This document shows, piece by piece, positions 35,437-43,609 of a stretch of 58,646 nucleotides of DNA (the first letter of the stretch is position 1; every line of letters starts with the position of its first letter). Source of the DNA: JBNKLG01 sp050292235. Lineage in GTDB: Bacteria; Pseudomonadota; Gammaproteobacteria; Chromatiales; Chromatiaceae. The position numbers and the translations under genes were made by a program. Location: contig JBNKLG010000006.1 in NCBI GenBank assembly GCA_050292235.1, positions 1 through 58,646 on the forward strand, given 5' to 3'. The notes beneath the pieces were generated by a model. It did not search any database, was not told the DNA's origin, and saw only the letters and a list, made by a program, of their open reading frames with translations.

Positions 35437-36468
35437 ATGAGTGATATCAAAGCCTTGGCCCTGATCTCAGGGGGATTGGATTCCATGTTGGCAGCCAAAG
35501 TCGTCAAAGACCTGGGTATACATGTCGAGGGGGTGAATTTCTTTACAGGGTTTTGTGTAGAGCAACATACCAAAAGTATTCGTCATGGAGAAAAGCCACG
35601 CCTGCACGGAGCCCTGAAAACGGCTGAGACTATTGGTATCAAGCTTCACATGCTGGATGTTGCTGAGGAGTACAAAGATGTCCTGATTCATCCCCAGTAT
35701 GGCTATGGGGCGAACATGAATCCCTGCTTGGACTGCAAGATTTTCATGGTGAGAAAGGCTAAGGAGTGGATTGAGAAACAGAGTTTTCAATTTCTGATTA
35801 CGGGAGAAGTCGTTGGGCAGCGGCCCATGTCCCAACGCAAGGATTTGATGCCTATTATCGTCGCTAAAGCAGGAGTAGAGGATATTTTGCTCCGTCCGCT
35901 CAGCGCGAAGAATCTTCCACCTACCCTACCGGAAAGAGAGGGCTGGGTTGATCGTGAGGCACTGTTTGATTTCAGTGGCCGTTCGCGCAAACCCCAAATT
36001 GCCCTGGCAGAAAAGCTGGGCATTCGAGACTATGCACAACCAGCTGGTGGCTGCTGTTTTTTAACTGATGAATCCTACAGCAAACGGTTGGTTGATCTCT
36101 GGCAGGCTCGCGGTGAAAGAACTTACGAATTGGATGACATCATTCTGTTGAAAGTGGGTCGTCACATTAGACCAAGGCCCTATTTGAAATTGATCATCGC
36201 CCGGGATGAAGGAGAAGTACGTTTTTTGACAGGCTATAAAAAAACCTATGCCTCTTTACAACCCACCAGTCATGCAGGGGCACTGGTATTGATCGATGGA
36301 GAACTAAAAAACCAGGATCTCGAGCTGAGCGCCCAAATAGCAGCTCGGTATAGTCAAGGACGCAATGCCGAGCAAGTGACATTGGTCTATCAAAAGGCGT
36401 CGGGAGCACAGCAGGAACTGCAGGTCGCTCCAATGGAAAAGGGGCAGATTGATCCATGGCTGGTATAG
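35437..36468 (+). CDS. MnmA/ThiI-like tRNA thiolation protein (PP-loop ATPase)
   Basis: The 343-residue protein has an N-type ATP-pyrophosphatase motif SGGLDS (11-16), a CxxC NPCLDC (95-100) and a second cysteine pair GGCCFL near 207, suggesting persulfide or disulfide chemistry on a bound tRNA. It resembles proteins annotated as tRNA (5-methylaminomethyl-2-thiouridylate) methyltransferase-like, but it is not the canonical mnmA. It overlaps the following TusA-like gene by 13 bases, which strongly suggests they share a sulfur-transfer pathway. The true tRNA or other target is unknown. GGGATTGGATTCC near the start is part of the PP-loop, not a site. Confidence 0.75.
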   Translation: MSDIKALALISGGLDSMLAAKVVKDLGIHVEGVNFFTGFCVEQHTKSIRHGEKPRLHGALKTAETIGIKLHMLDVAEEYKDVLIHPQYGYGANMNPCLDCKIFMVRKAKEWIEKQSFQFLITGEVVGQRPMSQRKDLMPIIVAKAGVEDILLRPLSAKNLPPTLPEREGWVDREALFDFSGRSRKPQIALAEKLGIRDYAQPAGGCCFLTDESYSKRLVDLWQARGERTYELDDIILLKVGRHIRPRPYLKLIIARDEGEVRFLTGYKKTYASLQPTSHAGALVLIDGELKNQDLELSAQIAARYSQGRNAEQVTLVYQKASGAQQELQVAPMEKGQIDPWLV

Positions 36469-36692
36469 AACCTATTGAACTGGATGTCCGTCGTTTACTC
36501 TGCCCATTGCCGGTGGTTCGGATGCAGTCTTGCGTGGAGGAACAGCAACCCGGACAACAGATCAGGGTGCGATGTGATGCCAAAAGCGCTGTTAGGGATC
36601 TCAAGACTTGGTGTCGCCTACAGGGCCATCATCTGATTTCACAGACTGATCAGCAGGATGAAACAGAATTGCTGATCGAAGTGGGGGTCTGA
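36456..36692 (+). CDS. TusA-family sulfur carrier protein
   Basis: The 78-residue protein has the TusA/SirA signature LDVRRLLCPLPVVRMQ with the sulfur-carrying cysteine C16 in CPLP. It likely accepts sulfane sulfur and passes it to the MnmA-like enzyme with which it is translationally coupled. TusA relatives also serve sulfur oxidation, so a dissimilatory role is possible. It is 2 bases upstream of the CDF gene. Confidence 0.87.
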   Translation: MAGIEPIELDVRRLLCPLPVVRMQSCVEEQQPGQQIRVRCDAKSAVRDLKTWCRLQGHHLISQTDQQDETELLIEVGV

Positions 36693-36694
36693 GC

Positions 36695-37831
36695 ATGGTT
36701 CAAACCAAAGAAATAAAGGAACGTGCCTCAGCTGTAAAACAGGCCACACTGGTTGGGGCAGTGGTGAATTTGGTGCTATCAGCCGTCAAGATAGTGATCG
36801 GTATTTTGACCCATTCCCAATCACTGTTGGCTGATGGACTTCATTCACTTTCAGATCTGCTCTCTGATGTTCTGGTATGGTTCGCAGCCCATCATGCTGC
36901 GGAAGGGCCAGACAAAGACCATCCCTATGGCCACGGACGTTTTGAGATTCTCGCTACTATGGTGTTGGGAGCCTTGCTATTACTGGTCGCTGTTGGTATT
37001 GCTTGGAATGCGCTGACCCACCTTATGGCCAATGACGCGCCAGTTATGCCGGGCATGATGGCTATCTACGCCGCAGTGGTTTCTATTCTGAGTAAGGAGA
37101 TTCTTTACCATTACAATCTGGCGGTAGCCAAAAATGTCAACTCCAGCCTGTTGCGCGCCAATGCCTGGCACCATCGCACAGATGCCATTAGTTCTGTCAT
37201 CGTTCTTATTGGCCTGGCTGGTACCTATGCCGGCTTTTTCTACTTGGATGCTCTGGCTGCTGTCGTCGTGGCCATGATGATTGCCCGCATTGGCTGGGGC
37301 CTGGCATGGGATGCCATGCAGGATTTGGCTGACCGAGGTCTCGATGAAGGGCGTCAGGAAGAGATCAAAGCCAGCATTCTGGAAATTCAGGGCGTCAAAG
37401 ATTTACACATGCTAAGAACGCGCAGTTTGGGAGGCCATGCCTCAGCAGATGTGCATGTTTTGGTGGCACCTCGAATCAGTGTTTCCGAGGCCCATATGAT
37501 CAGCGTGCGGGTGGAACAAAAACTCAAGCAAGATATTGATGAAATAGAAGATGTCATAGTGCATATTGATCCGGAAGATGACGAAGTCGGGCCACAAAAT
37601 CCCAATATGCCTCAGCGTTTCGAGTTGGAAGAACAACTCAGAAAAAGTTGGCGCGGGCTATGGGATAACTTTGATGAAAATAATCTTCTGATCCATTATT
37701 TGAACAACAGTATTGATGTCGACCTGATTCTTCCAAAAGGGAGCGGACTGAGTATCGATGAGTTGAAAGGACGGCTTCCAAAGGACTACCCCATTCGGCA
37801 GATTCGCTTGCTGGAGGCAATTTGCACATAA
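36695..37831 (+). CDS. Cation diffusion facilitator (CDF) metal transporter
   Basis: The 378-residue protein has six membrane segments with the metal-binding HxxxD pairs in segments 2 and 5 (HSLSD near 49; HHRTD near 157) and DHPYGHGRFE between segments 2 and 3. The cytoplasmic domain (about 215-290) is followed by an 80-residue extension of unknown role. It should export a divalent metal (Zn, Fe, Mn). It begins 2 bases after the TusA-like gene; why a metal exporter is coupled to a thiolation pair is unclear. An NtrC site overlaps its last codons. Confidence 0.9.
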   Translation: MVQTKEIKERASAVKQATLVGAVVNLVLSAVKIVIGILTHSQSLLADGLHSLSDLLSDVLVWFAAHHAAEGPDKDHPYGHGRFEILATMVLGALLLLVAVGIAWNALTHLMANDAPVMPGMMAIYAAVVSILSKEILYHYNLAVAKNVNSSLLRANAWHHRTDAISSVIVLIGLAGTYAGFFYLDALAAVVVAMMIARIGWGLAWDAMQDLADRGLDEGRQEEIKASILEIQGVKDLHMLRTRSLGGHASADVHVLVAPRISVSEAHMISVRVEQKLKQDIDEIEDVIVHIDPEDDEVGPQNPNMPQRFELEEQLRKSWRGLWDNFDENNLLIHYLNNSIDVDLILPKGSGLSIDELKGRLPKDYPIRQIRLLEAICT

Positions 37832-37870
37832 ATGGTGCGCATTCTGTGGCGAAAGCACCATATATGGGCG
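37823..37870. promoter_or_regulatory. Two NtrC-binding sites upstream of glnA
   Basis: TGCACATAAATGGTGCG (37823-37839) fits the NtrC consensus TGCAC-N7-GTGCA with one mismatch. AGCACCATATATGGGCG (37854-37870) is a weaker second site. Their centres are 31 bases apart, three helical turns, as at E. coli glnA. They lie about 85 and 55 bases upstream of the predicted sigma-54 start. The first overlaps the CDF stop codon. Confidence 0.75.
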
Positions 37871-37890
37871 TAGCTAGGTAATAAATCCAC

Positions 37891-37906
37891 TGGAATTTTG
37901 ATTGCA
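37891..37906 (+). promoter_or_regulatory. glnA: Sigma-54 promoter of glnA
   Basis: TGGAATTTTGATTGCA has the invariant GG (37892-37893) and GC (37904-37905) with exactly 10 bases between, and the TTGCA of the -12 element. Transcription would begin near 37917, about 210 bases before the glnA ATG. Together with the NtrC sites this predicts nitrogen-limited activation by the local NtrBC. Confidence 0.75.
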
Positions 37907-37908
37907 AA

Positions 37909-37931
37909 CTGGTGCAAGATACGGGCACCAG
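37909..37931. repeat. Inverted repeat at the predicted glnA transcription start
   Basis: CTGGTGC at 37909-37915 and its reverse complement GCACCAG at 37925-37931 are separated by 9 bases and straddle the predicted transcription start. The halves resemble NtrC half sites in the opposite orientation. It could be a hairpin at the 5' end of the message or a further protein site. Confidence 0.55.
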
Positions 37932-38126
37932 AACAGTTTGCGTTTCACATGCTTCGGGGGCTGAAGATAGCCGTCTGTTTATAAAGGCTAATTTTATGCG
38001 CCTGGTCGAAGTGGGAGTTTTAATTGGCAAAATTGATGCCTATTATCCTCTAGCTGGCACAGATAATGCCATCGACACCTGGTATTTCGTTTCCCTTTCT
38101 CACCTCTAGCCTTTGGAGAAACACTG

Positions 38127-39530
38127 ATGTCAAAAGTCCTCGACATGATCAAGGAACATGAAGTTTCTTTTGTTGATTTTCGCTTTACCGATACCCATGG
38201 CAAGGAGCAGCACGTTTCTGTTCCCTCCCATACCGTTGATGAAGAAGTCATGACCGACGGCAAAATGTTTGACGGTTCCTCCATTGCCGGTTGGAAAGGC
38301 ATCAACGAATCCGACATGATCCTCATGCCTGATGACAGCACCGCTATCATCGATCCCTTTACCGACGAGACTACCCTCAATATTCGCTGCGATATTCTGG
38401 AACCGACCACCATGCAAGGCTATGAGCGTGACCCCCGCTCTGTGGCCAAGCGCGCTGAAGAGTATCTGAAGTCCACTGGTATCGCGGATACCGCTTTCTT
38501 TGGTCCTGAACCCGAATTCTTCATTCTGGATGACGTTCGTTGGGGGGCTGATATGAGCGGCGCCTTCTATAAGGTGGACTCCGAAGAGTCCGAGTGGAAC
38601 TCAGGTCGGGTCTATCCTGATGGCAACATGGGACACCGCCCTGGTGTTAAGGGTGGTTATTTCCCCGTACCACCGGTTGATTCGCTGAACGACATCCGTG
38701 CAGCCATGTGTCAGGCTATGGAAGAGATGGGCGTTGAGACCGAGGTGCACCACCACGAAGTGGCCACCGCCGGTCAGTGTGAAATTGGTACCAAGTTCGA
38801 TACCCTGGTACGTCGCGCCGACATGAACCAGATCCTCAAATATTGTGTGCATAATGTTGCCCACGCCTACGGCAAGACGGCAACCTTCATGCCCAAGCCC
38901 TTGGTTGGGGACAATGGTTCCGGTATGCACGTGCACCAGTCTCTGGGAAAAAATGGTGAAAACCTCTTTACTGGAAACCTCTATGGCGGCTTGTCAGAAA
39001 TGGCCCTGTTCTACATCGGCGGCATCATCAAGCACGCCCGTGCCCTGAACGCCTTTACCAACGCCTCCACCAACTCCTACAAGCGTCTGGTTCCCGGTTT
39101 CGAAGCCCCTGTCATGCTGGCCTACTCTGCCCGTAACCGTTCTGCTTCCATCCGTATTCCTTACGTCACCAACCCTAAAGCCCGTCGTATCGAAGTGCGC
39201 TTCCCCGACCCGACCGCCAACCCCTATCTGGCCTTTTCTGCCATGATGATGGCGGGTCTGGATGGTATCCAGAACAAGATCCACCCGGGCGATGCCATGG
39301 ACAAGGATCTCTATGATCTGCCTGCTGAAGAGGCCAAAGCGATCCCCACCGTCTGCCACAGCCTGGATATGGCACTGGATGCACTGGATGCCGATCGCTC
39401 CTTCCTCACTGCTGGTAGCGTCTTCACTGATGATCTGATCGACGGATACATTGCGCTGAAGATGGAAGAGGTTACCCGCATTCGTATGACCACCCATCCG
39501 GTGGAATTCGACATGTACTACAGCCTCTAA
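38127..39530 (+). CDS. glnA: Glutamine synthetase type I
   Basis: The 467-residue protein has PSHTVDEEVMTDGKMFDGSSIAGW, GSGMHVHQSL, NRSASIRIPYV and the adenylylation tyrosine in KDLYDLPAEEA, so it belongs to the adenylylated GSI-beta class. It makes glutamine from glutamate and ammonia. GGAGA lies 9 bases before the ATG. The long leader carries a sigma-54 promoter with NtrC sites. A strong terminator follows. Confidence 0.98.
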   Translation: MSKVLDMIKEHEVSFVDFRFTDTHGKEQHVSVPSHTVDEEVMTDGKMFDGSSIAGWKGINESDMILMPDDSTAIIDPFTDETTLNIRCDILEPTTMQGYERDPRSVAKRAEEYLKSTGIADTAFFGPEPEFFILDDVRWGADMSGAFYKVDSEESEWNSGRVYPDGNMGHRPGVKGGYFPVPPVDSLNDIRAAMCQAMEEMGVETEVHHHEVATAGQCEIGTKFDTLVRRADMNQILKYCVHNVAHAYGKTATFMPKPLVGDNGSGMHVHQSLGKNGENLFTGNLYGGLSEMALFYIGGIIKHARALNAFTNASTNSYKRLVPGFEAPVMLAYSARNRSASIRIPYVTNPKARRIEVRFPDPTANPYLAFSAMMMAGLDGIQNKIHPGDAMDKDLYDLPAEEAKAIPTVCHSLDMALDALDADRSFLTAGSVFTDDLIDGYIALKMEEVTRIRMTTHPVEFDMYYSL

Positions 39531-39555
39531 ATTTATTTGACGGTAGTAATGAGAG

Positions 39556-39583
39556 AAACGCCCCTTCGGGGGCGTTTTGTCTT
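39556..39583 (+). terminator. Intrinsic terminator of glnA
   Basis: AAACGCCCC (39556-39564), the loop TTCG and GGGGCGTTT (39569-39577) make a 9-bp stem with a stable UUCG tetraloop, followed by TGTCTTT. It lies 26 bases after the glnA stop codon and separates glnA from ntrBC transcription. Confidence 0.92.
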
Positions 39584-39721
39584 TGAAAGTTTCAGCGATC
39601 AGAGGTCGGACTGCGAAGAAAGATCATTGTTAAGTGAGCTTTTTGCGTTGTTGCCATATCGCAGAATCAACTTCAACATTCTTTACTAGCCAGCTTGTTC
39701 AGCCTGGTATATGCTTAGGCC

Positions 39722-40249
39722 ATGAAACGGATTGCTTTGATCGCTATGCTCTTATCCAGCTCCCTGGTTTCTATGGCCGGGGTTTATAAGTGGACCGATG
39801 AACAGGGTAACGTCCATTTCGGTGACAAGCCGGTTAAGGGTTCTGAAAAAGTTAAAATTCAACCGCCGGTCATTGCGGTACCTCAGGCGATTCCAGTCAA
39901 AAATAAAAGCAATGTTCCCCAGGCTGATAATGTTGCCTATCAGTTGGCTATTGCCTCTCCTGTAGCGCAAGAGACCATTCGCAGTGCCGAGGGCATCGTG
40001 AATGTCAGCCTTACCGTATCCCCCGTACCGACAGACGAGGTCAGCTATAAGGTCTATTTTGATGGACAGTTAGTTGATGGTGCCGGTAGTAGTCTCAATC
40101 TCCGTCTAAGTGGCGTGGAGCGTGGCTCCCACCAAGTGCGTGCAGTCATGGTCGGGGAGAATGGACAGGCTCTGGCGGAAAGTCAGGGCGTGACCTTCTT
40201 TCTGCGTCAACCCAGTGTAAATTCACCAAAGAGAAAGAAGAAGCACTAG
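39722..40249 (+). CDS. DUF4124-domain periplasmic protein
   Basis: The 175-residue protein has a signal peptide (MKRIALIAMLLSSSLVSMAG) followed at once by the DUF4124 motif VYKWTDEQGNVHFGDKP. A proline-rich stretch and an Ig-like segment (about 80-165, VNVSLTVSPVPTDEVSYKVYFDG) follow, and a basic tail. DUF4124 proteins of this kind are commonly found between glnA and ntrB; their role is not known. No lipobox. Confidence 0.85.
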   Translation: MKRIALIAMLLSSSLVSMAGVYKWTDEQGNVHFGDKPVKGSEKVKIQPPVIAVPQAIPVKNKSNVPQADNVAYQLAIASPVAQETIRSAEGIVNVSLTVSPVPTDEVSYKVYFDGQLVDGAGSSLNLRLSGVERGSHQVRAVMVGENGQALAESQGVTFFLRQPSVNSPKRKKKH

Positions 40250-40299
40250 CACTCACGCTGCACTTGAGCTAGAAATCACCCTCCCTTCCGTGACAGTTA

Positions 40300-40316
40300 C
40301 GCACTAATATGGTGCG
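40300..40316. promoter_or_regulatory. NtrC-binding site upstream of ntrB
   Basis: CGCACTAATATGGTGCG is a near-perfect NtrC site (CGCAC-N7-GTGCG), closely matching the E. coli-type TGCACTAAAATGGTGCA. It lies 50 bases after the DUF4124 gene and 205 bases before ntrB. NtrC autoregulation of ntrBC is the likely role. I saw no clear sigma-54 promoter here, so repression is more likely than activation. Confidence 0.78.
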
Positions 40317-40520
40317 TTCTGGCGTATCCTTTTCAAATGCCCGTCATGATCTGTTAACACCACATTAATAAATCCAAAGCCAGGATATTTTTTCTTTACC
40401 CTAGCTCATTAATTTTCAAGGGAAAATAGCCTATAAGTTGGGACGACATAGAAAATTCTAACCGGACAGTAAAACTTGGTTTGGATCTTGCTCTGGAGAG
40501 CTGATGAGATTAGGCCAGCT

Positions 40521-41588
40521 ATGATTACGGACAAATTCACCACATCCATTCTCGATAACCTCACCACCATTGCGCTTTTGTTTGATGAGGAGCTTCGGCT
40601 TCGCTATATCAATCCTGCTGGCGAGGTATTGTTTGCCATGAGCGCGAGGACGCTGTTAGGGCGCCATGCGGATCAGTTACTCCCCTGCCCAAAAGGACCA
40701 CCGTCAATACATTTTGCCGCTGCTCTCGATAGTGGCCAGGGCTTTACAGAGCGCGGCATGGTGATGAATCTGGTTGGCGCCCATGAGGTGACGCTGGATT
40801 GTACGGTGATTCCAGTGCTGGATCGCCAGGGTCAACGCAATGTCGTGGTGGAGGTGCAGCATGTTGACCGGCAGTTGCGCATTAGTAAGGAAGAGAATCT
40901 CATTGCCCAACAGAAGACAGCATCCAGTGTCTTAAGAAATCTGGCTCATGAAATTAAGAATCCTCTGGGCGGTCTGCGAGGAGCGGCGCAACTCTTACAA
41001 AGTGAATTGGACGATCCGGAACAACGGGAGTACACCCAGATCATTATCGCCGAGGCGGATCGTTTGCAGGGCTTGGTTAATCGATTGCTCGGCCCCAACA
41101 AGGTGCCCAGTTTCATACAGGTCAATATCCATCAGATCCTGGAGCGGGTGCGGCGTCTGATACTGGCAGAAACGGCCCACGGGATTGAATTGATCCGGGA
41201 CTACGACCCCAGTATCCCTGAGTTTCGTGCCGAGCCCGATTTGCTGATCCAAGCGGTATTGAACATCGCCAGAAACGCTGCTCGAGTGGTCGGTGATGAT
41301 GGCATTATTCAGCTCCGTACCCGAATCCAGCGCCAGTTCACCATTGGCATTACCCGTTATCGCTTGGTCTTACAAATCGATATTTTTGACAATGGTCCTG
41401 GCATTCCTGATGAGCTACAGGACAAAATCTTTTTCCCCATGGTGAGCGGTACCGAAGGAGGGGCGGGTCTGGGTCTATCGATTGCCCAATCCCTGATCAA
41501 TCAACATGGAGGATTGATTGAATGCAACAGCAAGCCGGGGGAAACCTGCTTTACCATCCTTTTGCCTTTGGAGACCGTGGATGAATAA
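40521..41588 (+). CDS. ntrB: Nitrogen regulation sensor kinase NtrB
   Basis: I start at the ATG at 40521 (MITDKFTTSILDNLTTIALLF), giving 355 residues; an upstream TTG at 40476 adds unlike residues. The protein has an N-terminal PAS domain (about 5-110), the H-box RNLAHEIKNPLGGLRG with phospho-acceptor H143, and the ATP-binding GTEGGAGLGLSIAQS. No membrane segments, as expected for soluble NtrB under PII control. Its end overlaps ntrC by 8 bases. Confidence 0.95.
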   Translation: MITDKFTTSILDNLTTIALLFDEELRLRYINPAGEVLFAMSARTLLGRHADQLLPCPKGPPSIHFAAALDSGQGFTERGMVMNLVGAHEVTLDCTVIPVLDRQGQRNVVVEVQHVDRQLRISKEENLIAQQKTASSVLRNLAHEIKNPLGGLRGAAQLLQSELDDPEQREYTQIIIAEADRLQGLVNRLLGPNKVPSFIQVNIHQILERVRRLILAETAHGIELIRDYDPSIPEFRAEPDLLIQAVLNIARNAARVVGDDGIIQLRTRIQRQFTIGITRYRLVLQIDIFDNGPGIPDELQDKIFFPMVSGTEGGAGLGLSIAQSLINQHGGLIECNSKPGETCFTILLPLETVDE

Positions 41589-42990
41589 GGTTTGGATCAT
41601 CGATGATGATCGTTCAATCCGATGGGTGTTGGAAAAAGCGCTGAAAAAAGCGGAGATGCTGACGAAGAGTTTTTCCAATGCCAATGATGCCTTAGTGGAA
41701 CTGAGAGAGGAGAAACCAGACGCAATCCTCTCAGACGTTCGCATGGCGGGTATGGATGGTCTGCGCTTTCTCGAGGCCATGAAAGCGGGCTATCCTGAGA
41801 TCCCAGTGATCATTATGACGGCACATTCTGATCTGGATAGCGCGGTGCAGGCTTATGACGGTGGTGCTTTCGAATATCTACCTAAGCCTTTTGACCTGGA
41901 TGAGGTGCTGGAACAGGTGCGCAAGGCCGTGCGTTTTCGGCGTCAATCCAAACCTTCCAGCCACGAAAAGATGGAGCGTATGGCAGAGATCATCGGGGAA
42001 GCGCCTGCCATGCAAGAGGTGTTTCGCGCCATTGGTCGGTTGTCAAAATCGCATATAACCGTTCTCATCAATGGAGAATCCGGGACAGGCAAAGAGCTGG
42101 TTGCCCATGCTTTGCATCGACATAGCCCGCGGGCAGAGAGACCCTTTATTGCACTGAATATGGCGGCGATTCCACGCGAATTGCTGGAATCTGAGCTCTT
42201 TGGTCACGAAAAAGGTGCTTTTACCGGAGCTCAAGGACGGCGTGAGGGCCGCTTCGAGCAGGCCAATGGTGGCACGCTCTTTCTGGATGAGATCGGGGAT
42301 ATGCCGTCAGAGCTTCAAACCCGTTTGTTACGGGTATTGGCTACCGGTGAATTTTATCGTGTGGGTGGCCATGAGCCCGTCTCTGTCGACGTTCGCATCG
42401 TAGCCGCGACCCACCAAAACCTGGAAGATTTGGTTGCCCAGCGAACCTTTCGTGAAGACCTCTTTCATCGTCTCAATGTGATTCGTATTCATCTTCCCGC
42501 ATTGGCCGAGCGGCGGGAGGATATTCCCCTGTTGATGAACCATTTTCTACAGCTGGCAGCCAGTGAATTAGGGTGTGCTCCGAAGCGCCTTCTACCCGAA
42601 GCGGAGGAGCGATTATGCCAATTTTCCTGGCCTGGTAATGTGCGCCAACTGGAAAATACAGCGCGTTGGCTGATGGTCATGGCCTCTGGCCAAGAAATCC
42701 ATGCTGAAGATTTACCGCCTGAATTGAGCCAGTCCGGTGGTATGGCCGGATCAGATGCTGCTTTAGCGGGGGATTGGTGCCAGGGATTACGTCAATGGAC
42801 CCGCCGTGCTCTGCATGATGGTCGGGAAGATCTGTTAAGCGAGGCTGCTCCCAGTTTTGAGCGGGCACTGTTGGAAACAGCGCTGGAATATACTGGTGGA
42901 CGTAAGCTGGAGGCCGCAAAACTTTTGGGTTGGGGTCGAAACACCCTGACACGAAAGCTGAAAGAACTGGGTATCACAGATAGTGATTGA
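41581..42990 (+). CDS. ntrC: Nitrogen regulation response regulator NtrC
   Basis: The 469-residue protein starts at the ATG at 41581 (MNKVWIIDDD). It has a receiver domain with D52, the sigma-54 AAA+ domain with GESGTGKE (Walker A), GAFTGA (sigma-54 contact loop) and GGTLFLDEIGDMP (Walker B), and a Fis-type helix-turn-helix (AAKLLGWGRNTLTRKLKELG). It activates sigma-54 promoters; sites for it are seen upstream of glnA and ntrB in this window. Confidence 0.97.
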   Translation: MNKVWIIDDDRSIRWVLEKALKKAEMLTKSFSNANDALVELREEKPDAILSDVRMAGMDGLRFLEAMKAGYPEIPVIIMTAHSDLDSAVQAYDGGAFEYLPKPFDLDEVLEQVRKAVRFRRQSKPSSHEKMERMAEIIGEAPAMQEVFRAIGRLSKSHITVLINGESGTGKELVAHALHRHSPRAERPFIALNMAAIPRELLESELFGHEKGAFTGAQGRREGRFEQANGGTLFLDEIGDMPSELQTRLLRVLATGEFYRVGGHEPVSVDVRIVAATHQNLEDLVAQRTFREDLFHRLNVIRIHLPALAERREDIPLLMNHFLQLAASELGCAPKRLLPEAEERLCQFSWPGNVRQLENTARWLMVMASGQEIHAEDLPPELSQSGGMAGSDAALAGDWCQGLRQWTRRALHDGREDLLSEAAPSFERALLETALEYTGGRKLEAAKLLGWGRNTLTRKLKELGITDSD

Positions 42991-43075
42991 AACGGAAAGA
43001 AGAGGTAGGGCTTGAATCATCTGATTTGAACCCATATCTCAAAGAAACGAGTGATAATCAGGAATTGCAACCAAC

Positions 43076-43465
43076 GTGGACAGTAGCAGCATCGAATTAC
43101 CAGGCAGCAGTATTCAGCGTGTTGAGGTGCGGGGGGATGAAGTCCGAATCCTCTTTGCCCCGGCTCGACTCATCAAGACCATGACCGGTTCCGTTGAAAG
43201 AACCCAGTGGACTCAAGAGGGAGAACTGATCTTTGAGCAAGCGAACTTGGTGAGCCCCCTGCCCGCATTACCGGCCATCTGTGATGGTGGTGATGTGGGT
43301 GAAAATGTCTATACCTATCGAGACATGATTCCTATACCACTGGCATCTCAGGGCCGAGCTTATTGCAAACTCAAATTGGCATCTGGTGATCTTCTGGCTG
43401 TTGAAGGGAGTGCTGTTCGGTTGGTGATGGAGGGAACCGCCAAGTATGTGGCCCATCTCCGCTAA
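43076..43465 (+). CDS. Hypothetical protein, 129 residues
   Basis: A GTG-started ORF (AGGA 12 bases upstream) encodes 129 residues with no signal peptide, membrane segment or motif that I recognise. It seems beta-rich and contains two cysteines and regularly spaced hydrophobics (VRGDEVRILFAPARLIKTMTGSVERTQWTQ). The codon use and the gap to ntrC (85 bases) fit a real gene in the same direction. Function unknown. Its neighbour downstream is the KamA-like enzyme. Confidence 0.65.
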   Translation: MDSSSIELPGSSIQRVEVRGDEVRILFAPARLIKTMTGSVERTQWTQEGELIFEQANLVSPLPALPAICDGGDVGENVYTYRDMIPIPLASQGRAYCKLKLASGDLLAVEGSAVRLVMEGTAKYVAHLR

Positions 43466-43609
43466 TTGAAAAACCGATTCTGTGTCTGGGCCTTTTTCTG
43501 ATAATTCCATGGCTTAGGTCTTCACAAAATGCAGACATCTCGAGGACGGAATTTGGTCTGGGTCGGCGCCCGTGATATGGTTTCCCTCCCCCTCTAGAAA
43601 ACTGTCGCT

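Noticed and set aside
37912..38109. 65-codon ORF in the glnA leader
   Set aside because: It lies wholly in the sigma-54 leader, has no ribosome site and no protein-like pattern.
41518..41580. N-terminal extension of NtrC
   Set aside because: It lies in the ntrB coding end; MNKVWIIDDD is the family start.
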